Counted from the first letter of the stretch, positions 17,498-26,356 are shown. The stretch: 64,000 nucleotides of DNA from Denitrobaculum tricleocarpae (GCF_007004665.1 NZ_ML660063.1:1-64000); one strand, 5' to 3'. Translations and numbers: made by a program. The notes: generated by a model not told the origin, from the letters alone.

Positions 17498-18613
17498 ATG
17501 AAACGACGCCGCTTTCTGAAAACCGCTGCAAAAGGCGCCGTCGCGGGCGCCGCCGCCACCACGGCCGCCGCAGCTGCAACGGGTATCCTGGGCGCACCCG
17601 CCATCGCACAGGAACGGACCGAATGGCGCATGGTGATGCCCTGGCCGAAGAATGCGCCTGGGGTCGGCGTCAATGCCCAGCGCCTTGCCGACCGCATCAC
17701 CGCCATGAGCGGCGGACGCCTGACCGTGAAGCTCTTCGCCGGGGGTGAACTGGTGCCGCCTTTCGAGGTTTTCGATGCGGTGCGCAACGGCGTGGCCGAG
17801 ATGGCGCACGCGACGCCCTATTACTGGCAGGGCAAGAGCAAGGCGCTGCACTATTTCACCGGTCTGCCGTTCGGCCTGACCGCCTGGGAAATGACCGGCT
17901 GGCTCTACTACGGCGGCGGGCAGGAACTTTGGGACGAGGTCTATGGCGGCTTTGGCCTGAAAGGTTTTTATGCGGGCAGCAGCGGCGTGCAGGCGGGCGG
18001 CTGGTTCCGCGACGAGATCACCGGCCTCGCCGACCTCCAGGGCCTGAAGATGCGCATCGCGGGCATCGGCGGCGAAGCCTTGCGGCGTCTCGGTGTCACG
18101 GTGGTACTCACGCCGCCGGGCGAGATCTTCCCGGCCATGCAGAGCGGGGTGGTCGATGCCGCCGAGTGGGTCGGCCCCTGGAACGATCTGGCCTTCGGCC
18201 TGCACAAGGTCGCGAAAAACTACTACCTGCCCGCGTTTCACGAAGGCGGTCCGGCCCTGGAGGCGATCGTCAACAAGGAGCTCTTCGAGGCTCTGCCCGG
18301 TGACCTGCAGGCCATCGTCGCGGCGGCCTGCTCCGCGACCGCCAACGAAACTCTGGCCGACTTCACCCGCCATAACATCGTGTCCCTCGAACCGCTGGTG
18401 CGGGACCACGGTGTGATTCTGCGCGAATGGCCGGACGAGATTGTCGTTGCCCTGGGCGAGGCGACCCGGGAGGTGGTCGCCGAACTGGCTGCGACAGATG
18501 GCACCACCAAGAAAATCCATACCTCCTACAGCGAATACCTGGAAGGCGCGCGCAAATGGAGTGTCGTCGGCGATCAGCGCTTCCTGGCCATGCGGGAGAA
18601 GGCGTCGGGATAA
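17498..18613 (+). CDS. Orphan TRAP substrate-binding protein, TakP-like
   Basis: This 371-residue periplasmic protein starts at ATG 17498 after AGGGG and has a Tat signal (KRRRFLKTAAKGA and an Ala-rich core ending APAIAQ). It resembles TakP, the 2-oxoacid binding protein: FEVFDAVRNGVAEMAHATPYYW, GLKMRIAGIGGEAL with the ligand arginine, and VDAAEWVGPWNDLAFG with the Glu-Trp pair that helps bind cation and substrate. No permease genes are near, so it must use a TRAP membrane complex encoded elsewhere, or be a stand-alone sensor. It precedes a converging cyclase gene. Confidence 0.9.
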   Translation: MKRRRFLKTAAKGAVAGAAATTAAAAATGILGAPAIAQERTEWRMVMPWPKNAPGVGVNAQRLADRITAMSGGRLTVKLFAGGELVPPFEVFDAVRNGVAEMAHATPYYWQGKSKALHYFTGLPFGLTAWEMTGWLYYGGGQELWDEVYGGFGLKGFYAGSSGVQAGGWFRDEITGLADLQGLKMRIAGIGGEALRRLGVTVVLTPPGEIFPAMQSGVVDAAEWVGPWNDLAFGLHKVAKNYYLPAFHEGGPALEAIVNKELFEALPGDLQAIVAAACSATANETLADFTRHNIVSLEPLVRDHGVILREWPDEIVVALGEATREVVAELAATDGTTKKIHTSYSEYLEGARKWSVVGDQRFLAMREKASG

Positions 18614-18629
18614 CGGGTCGGTTGCGCGT

Positions 18630-19541
18630 CTAGTCGCTCTCCAGCCGCGCATGGGCCCGCACCGGGAAGGTGCCCATGCCGCGCACTTTTGGCGGCGCGG
18701 CGAAGAAGCGGAAGCCTTCGACGGGCAGGGCGGCAAGGTTGGTCATGTGCTCGACGATGGGAATCTCCGCCTTGAGAAGCACCGAATGGACCGGACGGGT
18801 GCCGCCGCTGGTGTCGTCGATGTTCAGGGAATCGATCCCGACAATCGTCGCGCCCTGATCGCGGAGGTAAACCGCCGCCGCCTCGGTCAGGAAGGGGTGA
18901 CCTTCGAAGTATTGGTCGCTGCCCCAATGCCGGTCCCAGCCGGTCTCCACCAGAACCGCGCGGCCGCTGACGTCGCTGGCGGCGAAGGCCTGCCAGTCGA
19001 TGGCGCGGTCTTGCGCACCCGAGACCCGCACCACCAGACCCGGCAGGTTCGAGACCTTTTCCAGCATCAGACCTTCCAGGTCATGGCCGTCGCGGTAGCG
19101 GTGCGCGGGTGTGTCGATATAGGTGCCGGTGTTCGCCACCATCTCGATCTTGCCGATCTGAAACTCCGTGCCTTCCGCGTAGTGGTCATGGGAGTCGAGA
19201 AAAGAAATGTGATCGCAGATCAGCGGCGCAGGCAGGCCTTTATAGGTGATCATGCCGTCTTTGATGGTATGGCTGAGATCGATAAAGCTCTGATCCGGGG
19301 TCTCTTCACCCGCTTCGTCCGCAACTGCGCCGCCGCGCTTGTGCCGTTCCTCGATAATCTCTTTGTTGAGGATGCGGACCTCGCCGACCATCAGCAGGCG
19401 CATGTCCTCGATGATGGCCGTGGCCAGCGCATCGTCGGCGATATCCTCGCCTTCGATATCCAGGCGGAAGCCCTGACCCTGGATCCCGCCGCCGTTGGAA
19501 AAATCGACCTCGAAGTCGAAGCTGACGCGCCGTTCGGTCAT
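18630..19541 (-). CDS. Cyclase/kynurenine formamidase-like metal-dependent hydrolase with extra N-terminal domain
   Basis: From ATG 19541 (AGGAGAGAC upstream) this 303-residue protein has an N-terminal segment of about 85 residues rich in acidic and Gly residues, not part of the cyclase fold. A cyclase domain follows, beginning FIDLSHTIKDGMITYKG. The metal motif HxGTHxDxPxH is present in altered form as NTGTYIDTPAH: the first histidine is Asn and the second is Tyr. GIDSLNIDDTSGGTRPVHSVLL and a late IVEHMTNL follow. The altered motif makes normal hydrolase activity uncertain. It converges on the TakP-like gene. Confidence 0.82.
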   Translation of the reverse strand: MTERRVSFDFEVDFSNGGGIQGQGFRLDIEGEDIADDALATAIIEDMRLLMVGEVRILNKEIIEERHKRGGAVADEAGEETPDQSFIDLSHTIKDGMITYKGLPAPLICDHISFLDSHDHYAEGTEFQIGKIEMVANTGTYIDTPAHRYRDGHDLEGLMLEKVSNLPGLVVRVSGAQDRAIDWQAFAASDVSGRAVLVETGWDRHWGSDQYFEGHPFLTEAAAVYLRDQGATIVGIDSLNIDDTSGGTRPVHSVLLKAEIPIVEHMTNLAALPVEGFRFFAAPPKVRGMGTFPVRAHARLESD

Positions 19542-19621
19542 AATGTCTCTCCTGCCCAAAAACGCTCAAAACACGATCAGCGCCATGGTAATTTAACAGT
19601 TCTCCAGACAGCAAGCGGGCT

Positions 19622-21631
19622 CTATTCCCGCCTGTTCGAGAGCGCGACGATTTTATAGCGCCGGCCTTCGAAGACTGCCGGATAGTTGGTTTCCGTGGCG
19701 CGATAAAGGACAGCGTAGCGGACGCCGTACTGCTGTGCGATCCCGGCTATTTTACGGTCGCTGATCTCCTTGTACCGCGCGTCAAGGCGCCGCATCAGGG
19801 CAAAGCCGCCCAGGCCCTGACCCGAACTCTCATCCAAAGCCTCACCCGTATCCACACCCGGGCCGTCAAGCGCGCCGTAAGCGTTTTCGAGCCGTGCGAG
19901 CCAGCCCGCGGGGTCACCGAAGGTCCAGGATTTGAAGTCGACCACGATCGCACGCTCGGCAAAGATTCGAAAGGCGCCGAAATTGGGCGGCGTTAGAAAA
20001 ACGGCGTCTTCCGGCAACTCGCGTTTCGCAAAGGCGGCGGCTTCAAGCAAAGCTCTCATGGTTCTGTTTTGACCCTCGTCGTCGGTCATCACCGCGTCAA
20101 AGGTCGGATAGCTCCGGATGTTGAAGCGTTCGCTCATCTGTGCTGCGGCGGTCGAAAGCCGTTGTCCGGCAAATGTTGCCACCATCCCCATGCTGCCCGC
20201 CAGACAGGCGAGCAGGGCGAGACGGAGCCAGGTCTGGCGAAAACTCATGGCTAAGACGGCAAGGGCCGCCACGACCAGGGACAGGAGGATGCCTGCCATC
20301 TGCGGATGATAGTCCCGGAAACTTACCAGGATCAGGAAACCCGCTGCGGCCGCCAGAGCCATCTCGCTCACCTGCAGCCGCCGTTCCGGATGGCGGGTCC
20401 ATTGATAATAGGCACCGGCGCCCAGGATAAAGATCACGGGCTGGAGCGTGCCGTTGGCGCCCAGCAGGAGCAGGCAAAAGACGCAGCACTTGGCGAAACT
20501 GCCCTCACGTCCGATCTGTGCCGCGGCTATGGCGGCGAAAATGATCGCGAACCACAGGAAGATGTAGAGATAACGATAAGCCTGCAGGGTCACGAACATC
20601 CGGATCGGCCAGACCTCGACAAAGAGGTAGCCGAGGACGCAGAGCAGGACCAACCCGGCAGCAAAAATGAACAGGTAGGTCTGGTGTGCCAGAATCGCCT
20701 TGGCTGGACTGTCGGCTGTGGCCGGCTCGGTTCCCGGAACCCGGGCGGAGGCTTCGGGCAGGGGCGATCTCCGCAAGGCGGCGAAGAGAATGGCCGTGGC
20801 ACAGAGGAATAATGCCGTCAGAAGGTACTGGGTCGGACCCCAGGTGCTCGGCAGATAGTGGTGTGGGTTTCGGATCGTTGCCACGACATGGACGTAGCTT
20901 TCCAGGTCGAGCGTCGAGGAACTGAGGCGGGCCCAGAAGACGGCAAACGGCAGAAGACATAGAAAGCCGGCGGCTCCGGACATCAGAGCGGAGCGTTTGA
21001 ATTTGATGACCGGCCGCCATTTGGCCTCGATCGTCACCGTTGCGACGACAAGCAAGGTGCCCAGCGCCATGATACCGCAGGCGACGCCCAGTAAGGGTTG
21101 GAGCAAAGAGGTCACACCGGCGATGATGCCACAGGCGGCGCCGCGCCCCTGCAGTGCCAGAAGGATTGCCAGAAGGCTGAGCGACTTGGCCAGATGAGCG
21201 GGGATCAGGTCGGCGCTGACAATCTGCAGCACCTCCCCGAAGTCGTGCAGTTCCCAGGACATGACCAGCAGGGCGGCGATCAGTCCGGCGGTTTCGCCGC
21301 CCTTGAAGACCCGGGCCGTCGCGTAATAGATCACGCTGGCGGAAAAGAGCACACCAAGCAGATAAAGCGCGAAGTAAGCGCTCTCGAGACCGAGGATACG
21401 CGCCGTGCCTGCGACGAGCGCGACGAAAAAGGTTCGCCCGTTCAGCCCGCTCATCTCGTTGACGTACCAGTCATTGACCAGGAACCCGGGATCGAGTTCA
21501 CGCATCACCAGCGGCATTTGGGAGACCTGATTACTGATCAGGCTGACGATCGTGTACTGACGGAAAAAGACAGCGGCCAACGCAAATAAAACAATGTAGA
21601 GGATGTACTCGTACCGGATGAATTTATTCAT
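19622..21631 (-). CDS. Large polytopic membrane protein, GT-C glycosyltransferase-like
   Basis: From ATG 21631 this is a 669-residue protein with about 13 hydrophobic helices over residues 1-490 and a soluble C-terminal part. The latter includes FLTPPNFGAFRIFAERAIVVDFKSW and a KIAGIAQQYGVRYAVLYR strand, similar to the DUF6798-type C-terminus. The first extracytoplasmic loop has conserved-looking acidic residues (RELDPGFLVNDWYV). This layout is that of GT-C membrane glycosyltransferases. It is divergent from a GtrB-like glycosyltransferase and a flippase-like gene, so a role in adding sugars to a lipid-linked or surface glycan is plausible. Assignment is by topology only. Confidence 0.65.
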   Translation of the reverse strand: MNKFIRYEYILYIVLFALAAVFFRQYTIVSLISNQVSQMPLVMRELDPGFLVNDWYVNEMSGLNGRTFFVALVAGTARILGLESAYFALYLLGVLFSASVIYYATARVFKGGETAGLIAALLVMSWELHDFGEVLQIVSADLIPAHLAKSLSLLAILLALQGRGAACGIIAGVTSLLQPLLGVACGIMALGTLLVVATVTIEAKWRPVIKFKRSALMSGAAGFLCLLPFAVFWARLSSSTLDLESYVHVVATIRNPHHYLPSTWGPTQYLLTALFLCATAILFAALRRSPLPEASARVPGTEPATADSPAKAILAHQTYLFIFAAGLVLLCVLGYLFVEVWPIRMFVTLQAYRYLYIFLWFAIIFAAIAAAQIGREGSFAKCCVFCLLLLGANGTLQPVIFILGAGAYYQWTRHPERRLQVSEMALAAAAGFLILVSFRDYHPQMAGILLSLVVAALAVLAMSFRQTWLRLALLACLAGSMGMVATFAGQRLSTAAAQMSERFNIRSYPTFDAVMTDDEGQNRTMRALLEAAAFAKRELPEDAVFLTPPNFGAFRIFAERAIVVDFKSWTFGDPAGWLARLENAYGALDGPGVDTGEALDESSGQGLGGFALMRRLDARYKEISDRKIAGIAQQYGVRYAVLYRATETNYPAVFEGRRYKIVALSNRRE

Positions 21632-21758
21632 GTTTTTTTGAAACTCTGTCCTGTACCTTGCCGAACAGGCGACGGCTCCTGCCAAAAGCCTTCTAATTCC
21701 CGTGCTTTTTCCGATGTTTTAAGTCGCCAGCCGTCGATTTTGGGAAGTCCCTCTATTC

Positions 21759-22742
21759 ATGCAAGTCCAAAGTAAACGCATAAGCATTAACAAATCCGGC
21801 GTTGATGATGTATCGCTCAGCGTGATTGTTCCGGTTTACAACGAAGCCGGTTCCATTGCCAAGCTGACGGAGCAACTGATCCGGCAATTGCGGGACATGG
21901 GCTATGCTTTCGATCTGATCCTGGTCGACGACGGCTCGACGGACGAAACAGCCAGGGAGCTGCGGCTTCTGTCGGAACGCTTCCCGGAGATAAAGCCGCG
22001 TTTTCTGGCGCGCAATTACGGTCAGTCGACGGCCATGCAGTGCGGTTTCGATAGTTCAGAGGCGGATGTCATCGTGACCCTGGACGGCGATCTGCAAAAC
22101 GACCCGGCCGATATTCCCATGATGGTCGAGCGTCTTTTACGCGAAGACCTCGACGTTGTGTCCGGATGGCGGAGGCAACGGCGGGACCCGTTTTTGCGCA
22201 AGATGTTGTCACGGGTCGCAAATCGGATTATCGCGCGGTTGACGCGGGTTGATCTGCATGATTTCGGCTGTTCGCTGAAGGTGTACCGGCGGGAGCTTCT
22301 GATCCGGACGCGGATTTATGGTGAAATGCACCGCTTTCTGCCTGCGCTGCTGGGCGAGGTCGGTGCCAAGGTTGCTGAGAGCGAGGTCAATCACAAGCCA
22401 CGGGTTCACGGTCATTCGAAGTACAGCCTTGACCGGACCTTTCGGGTGTTGCTCGATATCGTCTTCGTGGTTTTTCTTCGAAAGTACCTGCAGCGGCCTC
22501 TGCATTTCTTTGGCGGCGCCGGCCTTGTGTGTCTGATCCCCGGCTCTGCCGGCCTGGGGTATCTCGTGCTGTTGAAACTCTTCGCCGGTGCCGATATCGG
22601 GACCCGGCCACTCTTGGTCCTCTCCGCGCTGCTGGTTCTGGTCGGGGTGATCCTGATTTGTCAGGGCTTGGTCGGTGAGGTGATCAGCCGCATTCTCTTC
22701 GAGGCCGGTAAGCGGCCTCAGTATTACCTGAAGCGTGAGTAA
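21759..22742 (+). CDS. Family 2 glycosyltransferase, GtrB/DPM1-like
   Basis: This 327-residue protein has a GT-A domain (LSVIVPVYNEAGSI, LVDDGSTD, DGDLQNDP with the metal-binding D-x-D, and a VSGWRRQRRDPFLRK segment) followed by two C-terminal transmembrane helices. The pattern fits polyprenyl-phosphate glucosyl- or mannosyltransferases such as GtrB, ArnC or DPM synthase. It probably loads a sugar on undecaprenyl phosphate for transfer outside the membrane. The flippase-like gene follows after 15 bases and a GT-C-like gene is divergent, a coherent glycan-modification set. Confidence 0.92.
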   Translation: MQVQSKRISINKSGVDDVSLSVIVPVYNEAGSIAKLTEQLIRQLRDMGYAFDLILVDDGSTDETARELRLLSERFPEIKPRFLARNYGQSTAMQCGFDSSEADVIVTLDGDLQNDPADIPMMVERLLREDLDVVSGWRRQRRDPFLRKMLSRVANRIIARLTRVDLHDFGCSLKVYRRELLIRTRIYGEMHRFLPALLGEVGAKVAESEVNHKPRVHGHSKYSLDRTFRVLLDIVFVVFLRKYLQRPLHFFGGAGLVCLIPGSAGLGYLVLLKLFAGADIGTRPLLVLSALLVLVGVILICQGLVGEVISRILFEAGKRPQYYLKRE

Positions 22743-22757
22743 AGCGCCGCCCGCCCA

Positions 22758-23834
22758 ATGACGCATCCTTCCGACGACAGCGGCCCGGCCGAGGCGGCAC
22801 CCGCCGCAACGGCGAACAAAAGCCCCGATGGGTCCGGTCAGATGAAGCCGGAGGCCGGCCGGAGGAAGAGTCTTTTGCGGATTCTCCTGGCCGTCGTGGT
22901 AACCGCTGTTTTCGGTTTCCTGTTTCTGCGTTTCGCGCCTCTCGATCTGATGGTCGCTTCGCTTGCGTCGGCCTCGCCGGAGATGCTGGCGTCGTCATTC
23001 TGTCTGGTGGTTCTGGGCCAGCTCTTCAGGGGCTGGCGCATTGCCGTGTTGGTGAGCCCGCGCGCGGCACCGAGTTTTATCGCCTACCGGATCTCCGTTC
23101 TTCATAACTTTCTGGCGTCTTTACTGCCGGCCCGTCTTGGGGAACTGGCCCTGCCTGCGATGCTCAAGCGCAGCTACGGCATCGACTATGCGGTGGGGGC
23201 GGGCATTCTGTTGGGCGCCCGCATCCTTGATCTGCTGATCATTCTGAGCGTCGCCGGCATCACTTTCTGGATCGTCGTTCCTGCCGGCAGCGAGCTTGGG
23301 TGGCTCCGCGGTCTCGGGTTGCTTGGCGGTTTCTGCGCCATTGCGGCCTTTCTGGCGATGCAGTATCTGCGCCGCGGGTCCGCCCATCTGGCTGACCGGC
23401 TCGCCTTGCGGACCCGAAGCAAAAAGGGCGGCAGACTCATGCTCTTGATCATCAAGATCCTGCGCGCCTGCGCCGCGATCCCGGCGCGGCGGTTATTCCT
23501 TGCGCAAGTCTCGAGCCTGGCCGTCTGGCTCGCGCTCTTTGCGGCCTATCACGTCGCTGCTTTGGCAGTCACGGCAAGCATGCCGGTCGACACTACACTC
23601 TTCGCAGGCACCTTGGGTTCAATTGCATTTGTTCTGCCGATCAATGGCATTGCCCAGGTCGGTCCGTTTGAAGCGGCCTGGACGTTCGGCGGGATACTCG
23701 GCGGACTCTCCACCGCCGACGCTCTCGCGGTCGCTGTGGCGATTCATGGCGTTACTTTTGTCGGCGGGGCGCTGCAGGCGGGATTTGTGCTGCTCGTCAA
23801 ACTGCTGTCGCCGTTGCGGAGCGGCGCGGCATAG
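22758..23834 (+). CDS. Flippase-like/lysylphosphatidylglycerol synthase TM-region protein
   Basis: This 358-residue membrane protein has seven to eight helices and the LPG_synthase_TM/UPF0104 pattern: FRGWRIAVLVSPR after helix two, FLASLLPARLGELALPAMLKRSYGI, and the LPINGIAQVGPFEAAWTFGG segment near the end. It lacks the catalytic domain of MprF, as do the stand-alone members next to glycosyltransferases. It is 15 bases after the GtrB-like gene, so I infer translocation of the lipid-linked sugar or related envelope work. Confidence 0.88.
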   Translation: MTHPSDDSGPAEAAPAATANKSPDGSGQMKPEAGRRKSLLRILLAVVVTAVFGFLFLRFAPLDLMVASLASASPEMLASSFCLVVLGQLFRGWRIAVLVSPRAAPSFIAYRISVLHNFLASLLPARLGELALPAMLKRSYGIDYAVGAGILLGARILDLLIILSVAGITFWIVVPAGSELGWLRGLGLLGGFCAIAAFLAMQYLRRGSAHLADRLALRTRSKKGGRLMLLIIKILRACAAIPARRLFLAQVSSLAVWLALFAAYHVAALAVTASMPVDTTLFAGTLGSIAFVLPINGIAQVGPFEAAWTFGGILGGLSTADALAVAVAIHGVTFVGGALQAGFVLLVKLLSPLRSGAA

Positions 23835-23847
23835 CTGCGGCGGGACC

Positions 23848-24423
23848 TCAGCCGATCAGCATGGTAATGACCCGCTCGGCCTCCTGGCGGGCGGTCTCGC
23901 CGCCGGAGTCATCTGCGCTATGGGCCTTACGCAGCCAGGCGCCGTCCATATAGGCCTGCAGGGCGCGCCGGGCCGTGTCTTTTTGGTCAGGCGGCAGCAG
24001 CTGGCCGAGCTCCGCGTTCAGGTTCGTGCGGACGCGGCTCCGGTTGATCCGCTGCAAGCGCGCCAGGGGTTTGCTGTAAGGCGCATAGGCCCAGAACTGC
24101 ATCCAGACGTTACAGGTTTCGCCGGTAAAGAGCGTGTCGCTGAAGTTCGCCAGGATCAGGGCGCTCAGGCGGGCACGGTGATCCTCTGCCTTTGCGAGCC
24201 GCTCCAGAGTCTCGCGCTTCAGGGCGGCCAGGAACCGGCGCATGGTGGCTTCCAGCAGCTCTTCCTTGCCGCCGAAGTAATAGTGGATGCTGCCCGCCGA
24301 GGCCCCGGCCCGCGCCGCGATCTGATTGACCGTGACCGCCGCAAAGCCGTGCTCAGCGACCGCGGAAATGGCGGCGTCGATCAGTTCCTCGCGGCGGACA
24401 TCCTTGATGCGCTGTCGGCCCAT
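23848..24423 (-). CDS. TetR family regulator, BetI-like
   Basis: From ATG 24423 (GAGGGA upstream) this 191-residue protein has a TetR HTH (RREELIDAAISAVAEHGFAAVTVNQIAARAGASAGSIHYYFGGKEELL) and a BetI-like C-terminal part that includes CNVWMQFWAYAPYSKPLARLQRINRSR. BetI proteins repress choline-to-betaine genes. It is divergent from a BCCT-type transporter with a TTGCACG-AC-CGTGCAA palindrome between them. An alternative GTG start lies at 24447. The bet catabolic genes are not in this window, so the effector could be another quaternary amine. Confidence 0.88.
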   Translation of the reverse strand: MGRQRIKDVRREELIDAAISAVAEHGFAAVTVNQIAARAGASAGSIHYYFGGKEELLEATMRRFLAALKRETLERLAKAEDHRARLSALILANFSDTLFTGETCNVWMQFWAYAPYSKPLARLQRINRSRVRTNLNAELGQLLPPDQKDTARRALQAYMDGAWLRKAHSADDSGGETARQEAERVITMLIG

Positions 24424-24580
24424 CTTCTCCCTCGTGACGGAGTGCACCGCCGTGAAAGGCCGGTCCTGCTGCGATTGCAGGCATGGCGGCCCTTGTTGCT
24501 TTGTTCCAGGGAAAACAACCCGGTGGCCCGAGTTTACACAGCTCCAGAACGAGCTTCAAGTTGTACAAGCGAATTTTAAA

Positions 24581-24596
24581 TTGCACGACCGTGCAA
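24581..24596. promoter_or_regulatory. Candidate operator for the BetI-like repressor
   Basis: The perfect palindrome TTGCACG-AC-CGTGCAA lies 158 bases upstream of the regulator start, in an A/T-rich promoter stretch between it and the transporter. TetR repressors bind such inverted repeats, so it is the best candidate site for autoregulation and control of the transporter. Confidence 0.6.
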
Positions 24597-24677
24597 AATT
24601 CGGCATACTAAGATATAAATTTTACACACTGGGGTATTCAGAGGAGACTATGATTCTCTGAGACTTGGGGTGAGCAA

Positions 24678-25010
24678 GAGCCTGATCGTTCCGTTTGAGA
24701 CAAACGGATCGTGAATCAGTCTCTCACATAACAGGAGTCTGATCGTTCCGTTTGGTACAAATAGAACGTGAATCAGTCTCTCACATGACAGGAGCCTGAT
24801 CGTTCCGTTTGAGACAAACGGATCGTGAATCAGTCTCTCACATAACAAGAGCCTGATCGTTCCGTTTGGTACAAATGGAACGTGAATCAGTCTCTCACAT
24901 AACAGGAGCCTGATCGTTTCATTTGAACCAAATGAGACGTGAATCAGTCTCCCAACAAAAAGAGCCTGATCGTCGCGTCTGATGCAAAGCGGGGCGGGAA
25001 TCAGTGCCTC
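24678..25010 (+). repeat. Array of six 57-bp hairpin repeats
   Basis: Units begin with GAGCCTGATCG or a close variant at 24678, 24735, 24792, 24849, 24906 and 24962, giving periods of 57,57,57,57,56. Each unit folds as CTGAT-CG..stem..CG-TGA-ATCAG with a conserved asymmetric TGA bulge, then ends NCTCTCACATAACA. The stem varies but stays paired in units 1-5; for example the fifth has CGTTTCATTTG / CAAATGAGACG where the others have CGTTCCGTTTG / CAAACGGATCG or CAAATGGAACG. The sixth is degenerate. It is not a CRISPR: there are no spacers and each whole period is repeated. It lies in the leader of the BCCT gene. Confidence 0.95.
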
Positions 25011-25088
25011 AATAAATCGGGGGAGGGCGGTCTTCGCTCTGGATCGCCATACTTAAGAGCGATTGTGCCCTGCAAGTGGGAGGAAGCC

Positions 25089-26294
25089 GTGACTTTAGTT
25101 TTATCCGCGGGTGTGTTGCTCGCGCTGGCGATGGTGGTGTTCAGCCTCGTCAAATGGGGGAACCTCGAATGCATCGGTGTGACGCCGGTGCCGCTTTTCA
25201 CCTTTATCGCGATTCTCTTTACCTCGGGCCTGGATGTCGGCCTGATCATGTTTCCGCTGACCGAGTTTCCGGTTTACGCCGATGTCGCGGCAAGCCCTGA
25301 ATATGCCTTCACAAATCCGCTCGCGATCGAGTTCGGATTCTGGGGTTTCATGATTTGGGGTTTCTACTTCCTGACCAGCTTTTACTTCTGCGTCATTGAG
25401 CCCCGGGTCGGCTTTTTCGAGATCCCCTGGGTCCGCTTGCTCAACAACATCGTCATAATAGGCACCTGCGCCTTCACGGCTTATCTCTTCCTGACCAACC
25501 TGCCCTGGTACGCGCCGCAGATCGGCGATGGCCAGAGCATCACCGCGACCTTCTATCTGATCGTCTTCGTGGTGATCCTGGCGTCGGTCTATTCCAGCAC
25601 CGACATCAAGTACGTGAAGATCCTCAGCCTGGCCTCGACCTGGCTTTTCCTGGGGCTGATCGCGCTGATGGCTATCGCCGCCGGCATGGGCGGCACGGCG
25701 ATTGCCGAGAGCGCCGGGCTGATCGGCGGCTACTTTACGAACATCCACAAGTTCGTGTTGCCGATCAACGACTACCATGAGTTCTATCTTTTCTGGTGGT
25801 TCGCCTGGAGCATCATGATCGGCCAGTTCACCTCGCGCTTCGTCGGCGGACTGAAGACCTGGCAGGTGCTCTTCGCGCTCCTCGTCTTCCCCTCGATCCC
25901 GCTCGCGATCTGGTTCTCGGTGCTCTATTATTACCATCTGAACAGCATCGATATTGCCGGCCTCTTCAGCATCGCCATGATCGTCGTCGGCGTGACCTTC
26001 GTGATCAACTCGCTGGATTCCCTGACCCGGCTCTATTCGGACAATCTCTCGCTGACCGTGGCCCGCCTGGGGCGCATGAAGTACATCGCCATTCACGTGG
26101 CGCTGCTCTTCGGTCTGACCCTGCTGTTCAAGCTCGACTTCCTGCAGATCCAGTGGATCGGCGCGATCGTCATCGGCATCTATTTTGCCTGTCTCGCCTA
26201 CATCATCACCACCAAGCGCAGCGAGGTCATGGCGATCCGCACCTCACCGGAAGGCCGCGAGGTCGACTTCAGCAAGATCGGAAAAGCGCACTAA
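25089..26294 (+). CDS. Short BCCT-family (betaine/choline/carnitine) transporter
   Basis: From GTG 25089, with GGGAGGA six bases upstream, this is a 401-residue protein of about ten helices. The segment YLFWWFAWSIMIGQFTSRF, followed by VGGLKTW, matches the tryptophan motif of BCCT transporters (WW.W...G.F.ARISRGR). It is about 100 residues shorter than usual BCCT members. An in-frame extension starts at 24939, but that part reads through the hairpin array and has no transporter character. It is divergent from a BetI-like regulator, which supports uptake of choline or a related compound. Confidence 0.75.
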   Translation: MTLVLSAGVLLALAMVVFSLVKWGNLECIGVTPVPLFTFIAILFTSGLDVGLIMFPLTEFPVYADVAASPEYAFTNPLAIEFGFWGFMIWGFYFLTSFYFCVIEPRVGFFEIPWVRLLNNIVIIGTCAFTAYLFLTNLPWYAPQIGDGQSITATFYLIVFVVILASVYSSTDIKYVKILSLASTWLFLGLIALMAIAAGMGGTAIAESAGLIGGYFTNIHKFVLPINDYHEFYLFWWFAWSIMIGQFTSRFVGGLKTWQVLFALLVFPSIPLAIWFSVLYYYHLNSIDIAGLFSIAMIVVGVTFVINSLDSLTRLYSDNLSLTVARLGRMKYIAIHVALLFGLTLLFKLDFLQIQWIGAIVIGIYFACLAYIITTKRSEVMAIRTSPEGREVDFSKIGKAH

Positions 26295-26312
26295 CACCGC
26301 TTGCGGCAAAGA

Positions 26313-26356
26313 CCCCGGCGCTTGTCCCGTTATGCGGGGTGGGCGCCGGGATTTTT
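26313..26356 (+). terminator. Rho-independent terminator after the BCCT gene
   Basis: CCCGGCGC (26314-26321) pairs with GCGCCGGG (26343-26350), followed at once by ATTTTTCG. It begins 19 bases after the BCCT stop. The 3' half overlaps the last codons of the converging membrane-protein gene. Confidence 0.8.

Noticed and set aside
24678-25010. CRISPR array
   Set aside because: Units are contiguous full-length repeats with no unique spacers, and no cas gene is present.
24939-25088. N-terminal extension of the BCCT protein
   Set aside because: It reads through the hairpin array and its residues lack transporter character; GTG 25089 has a far better ribosome-binding site.
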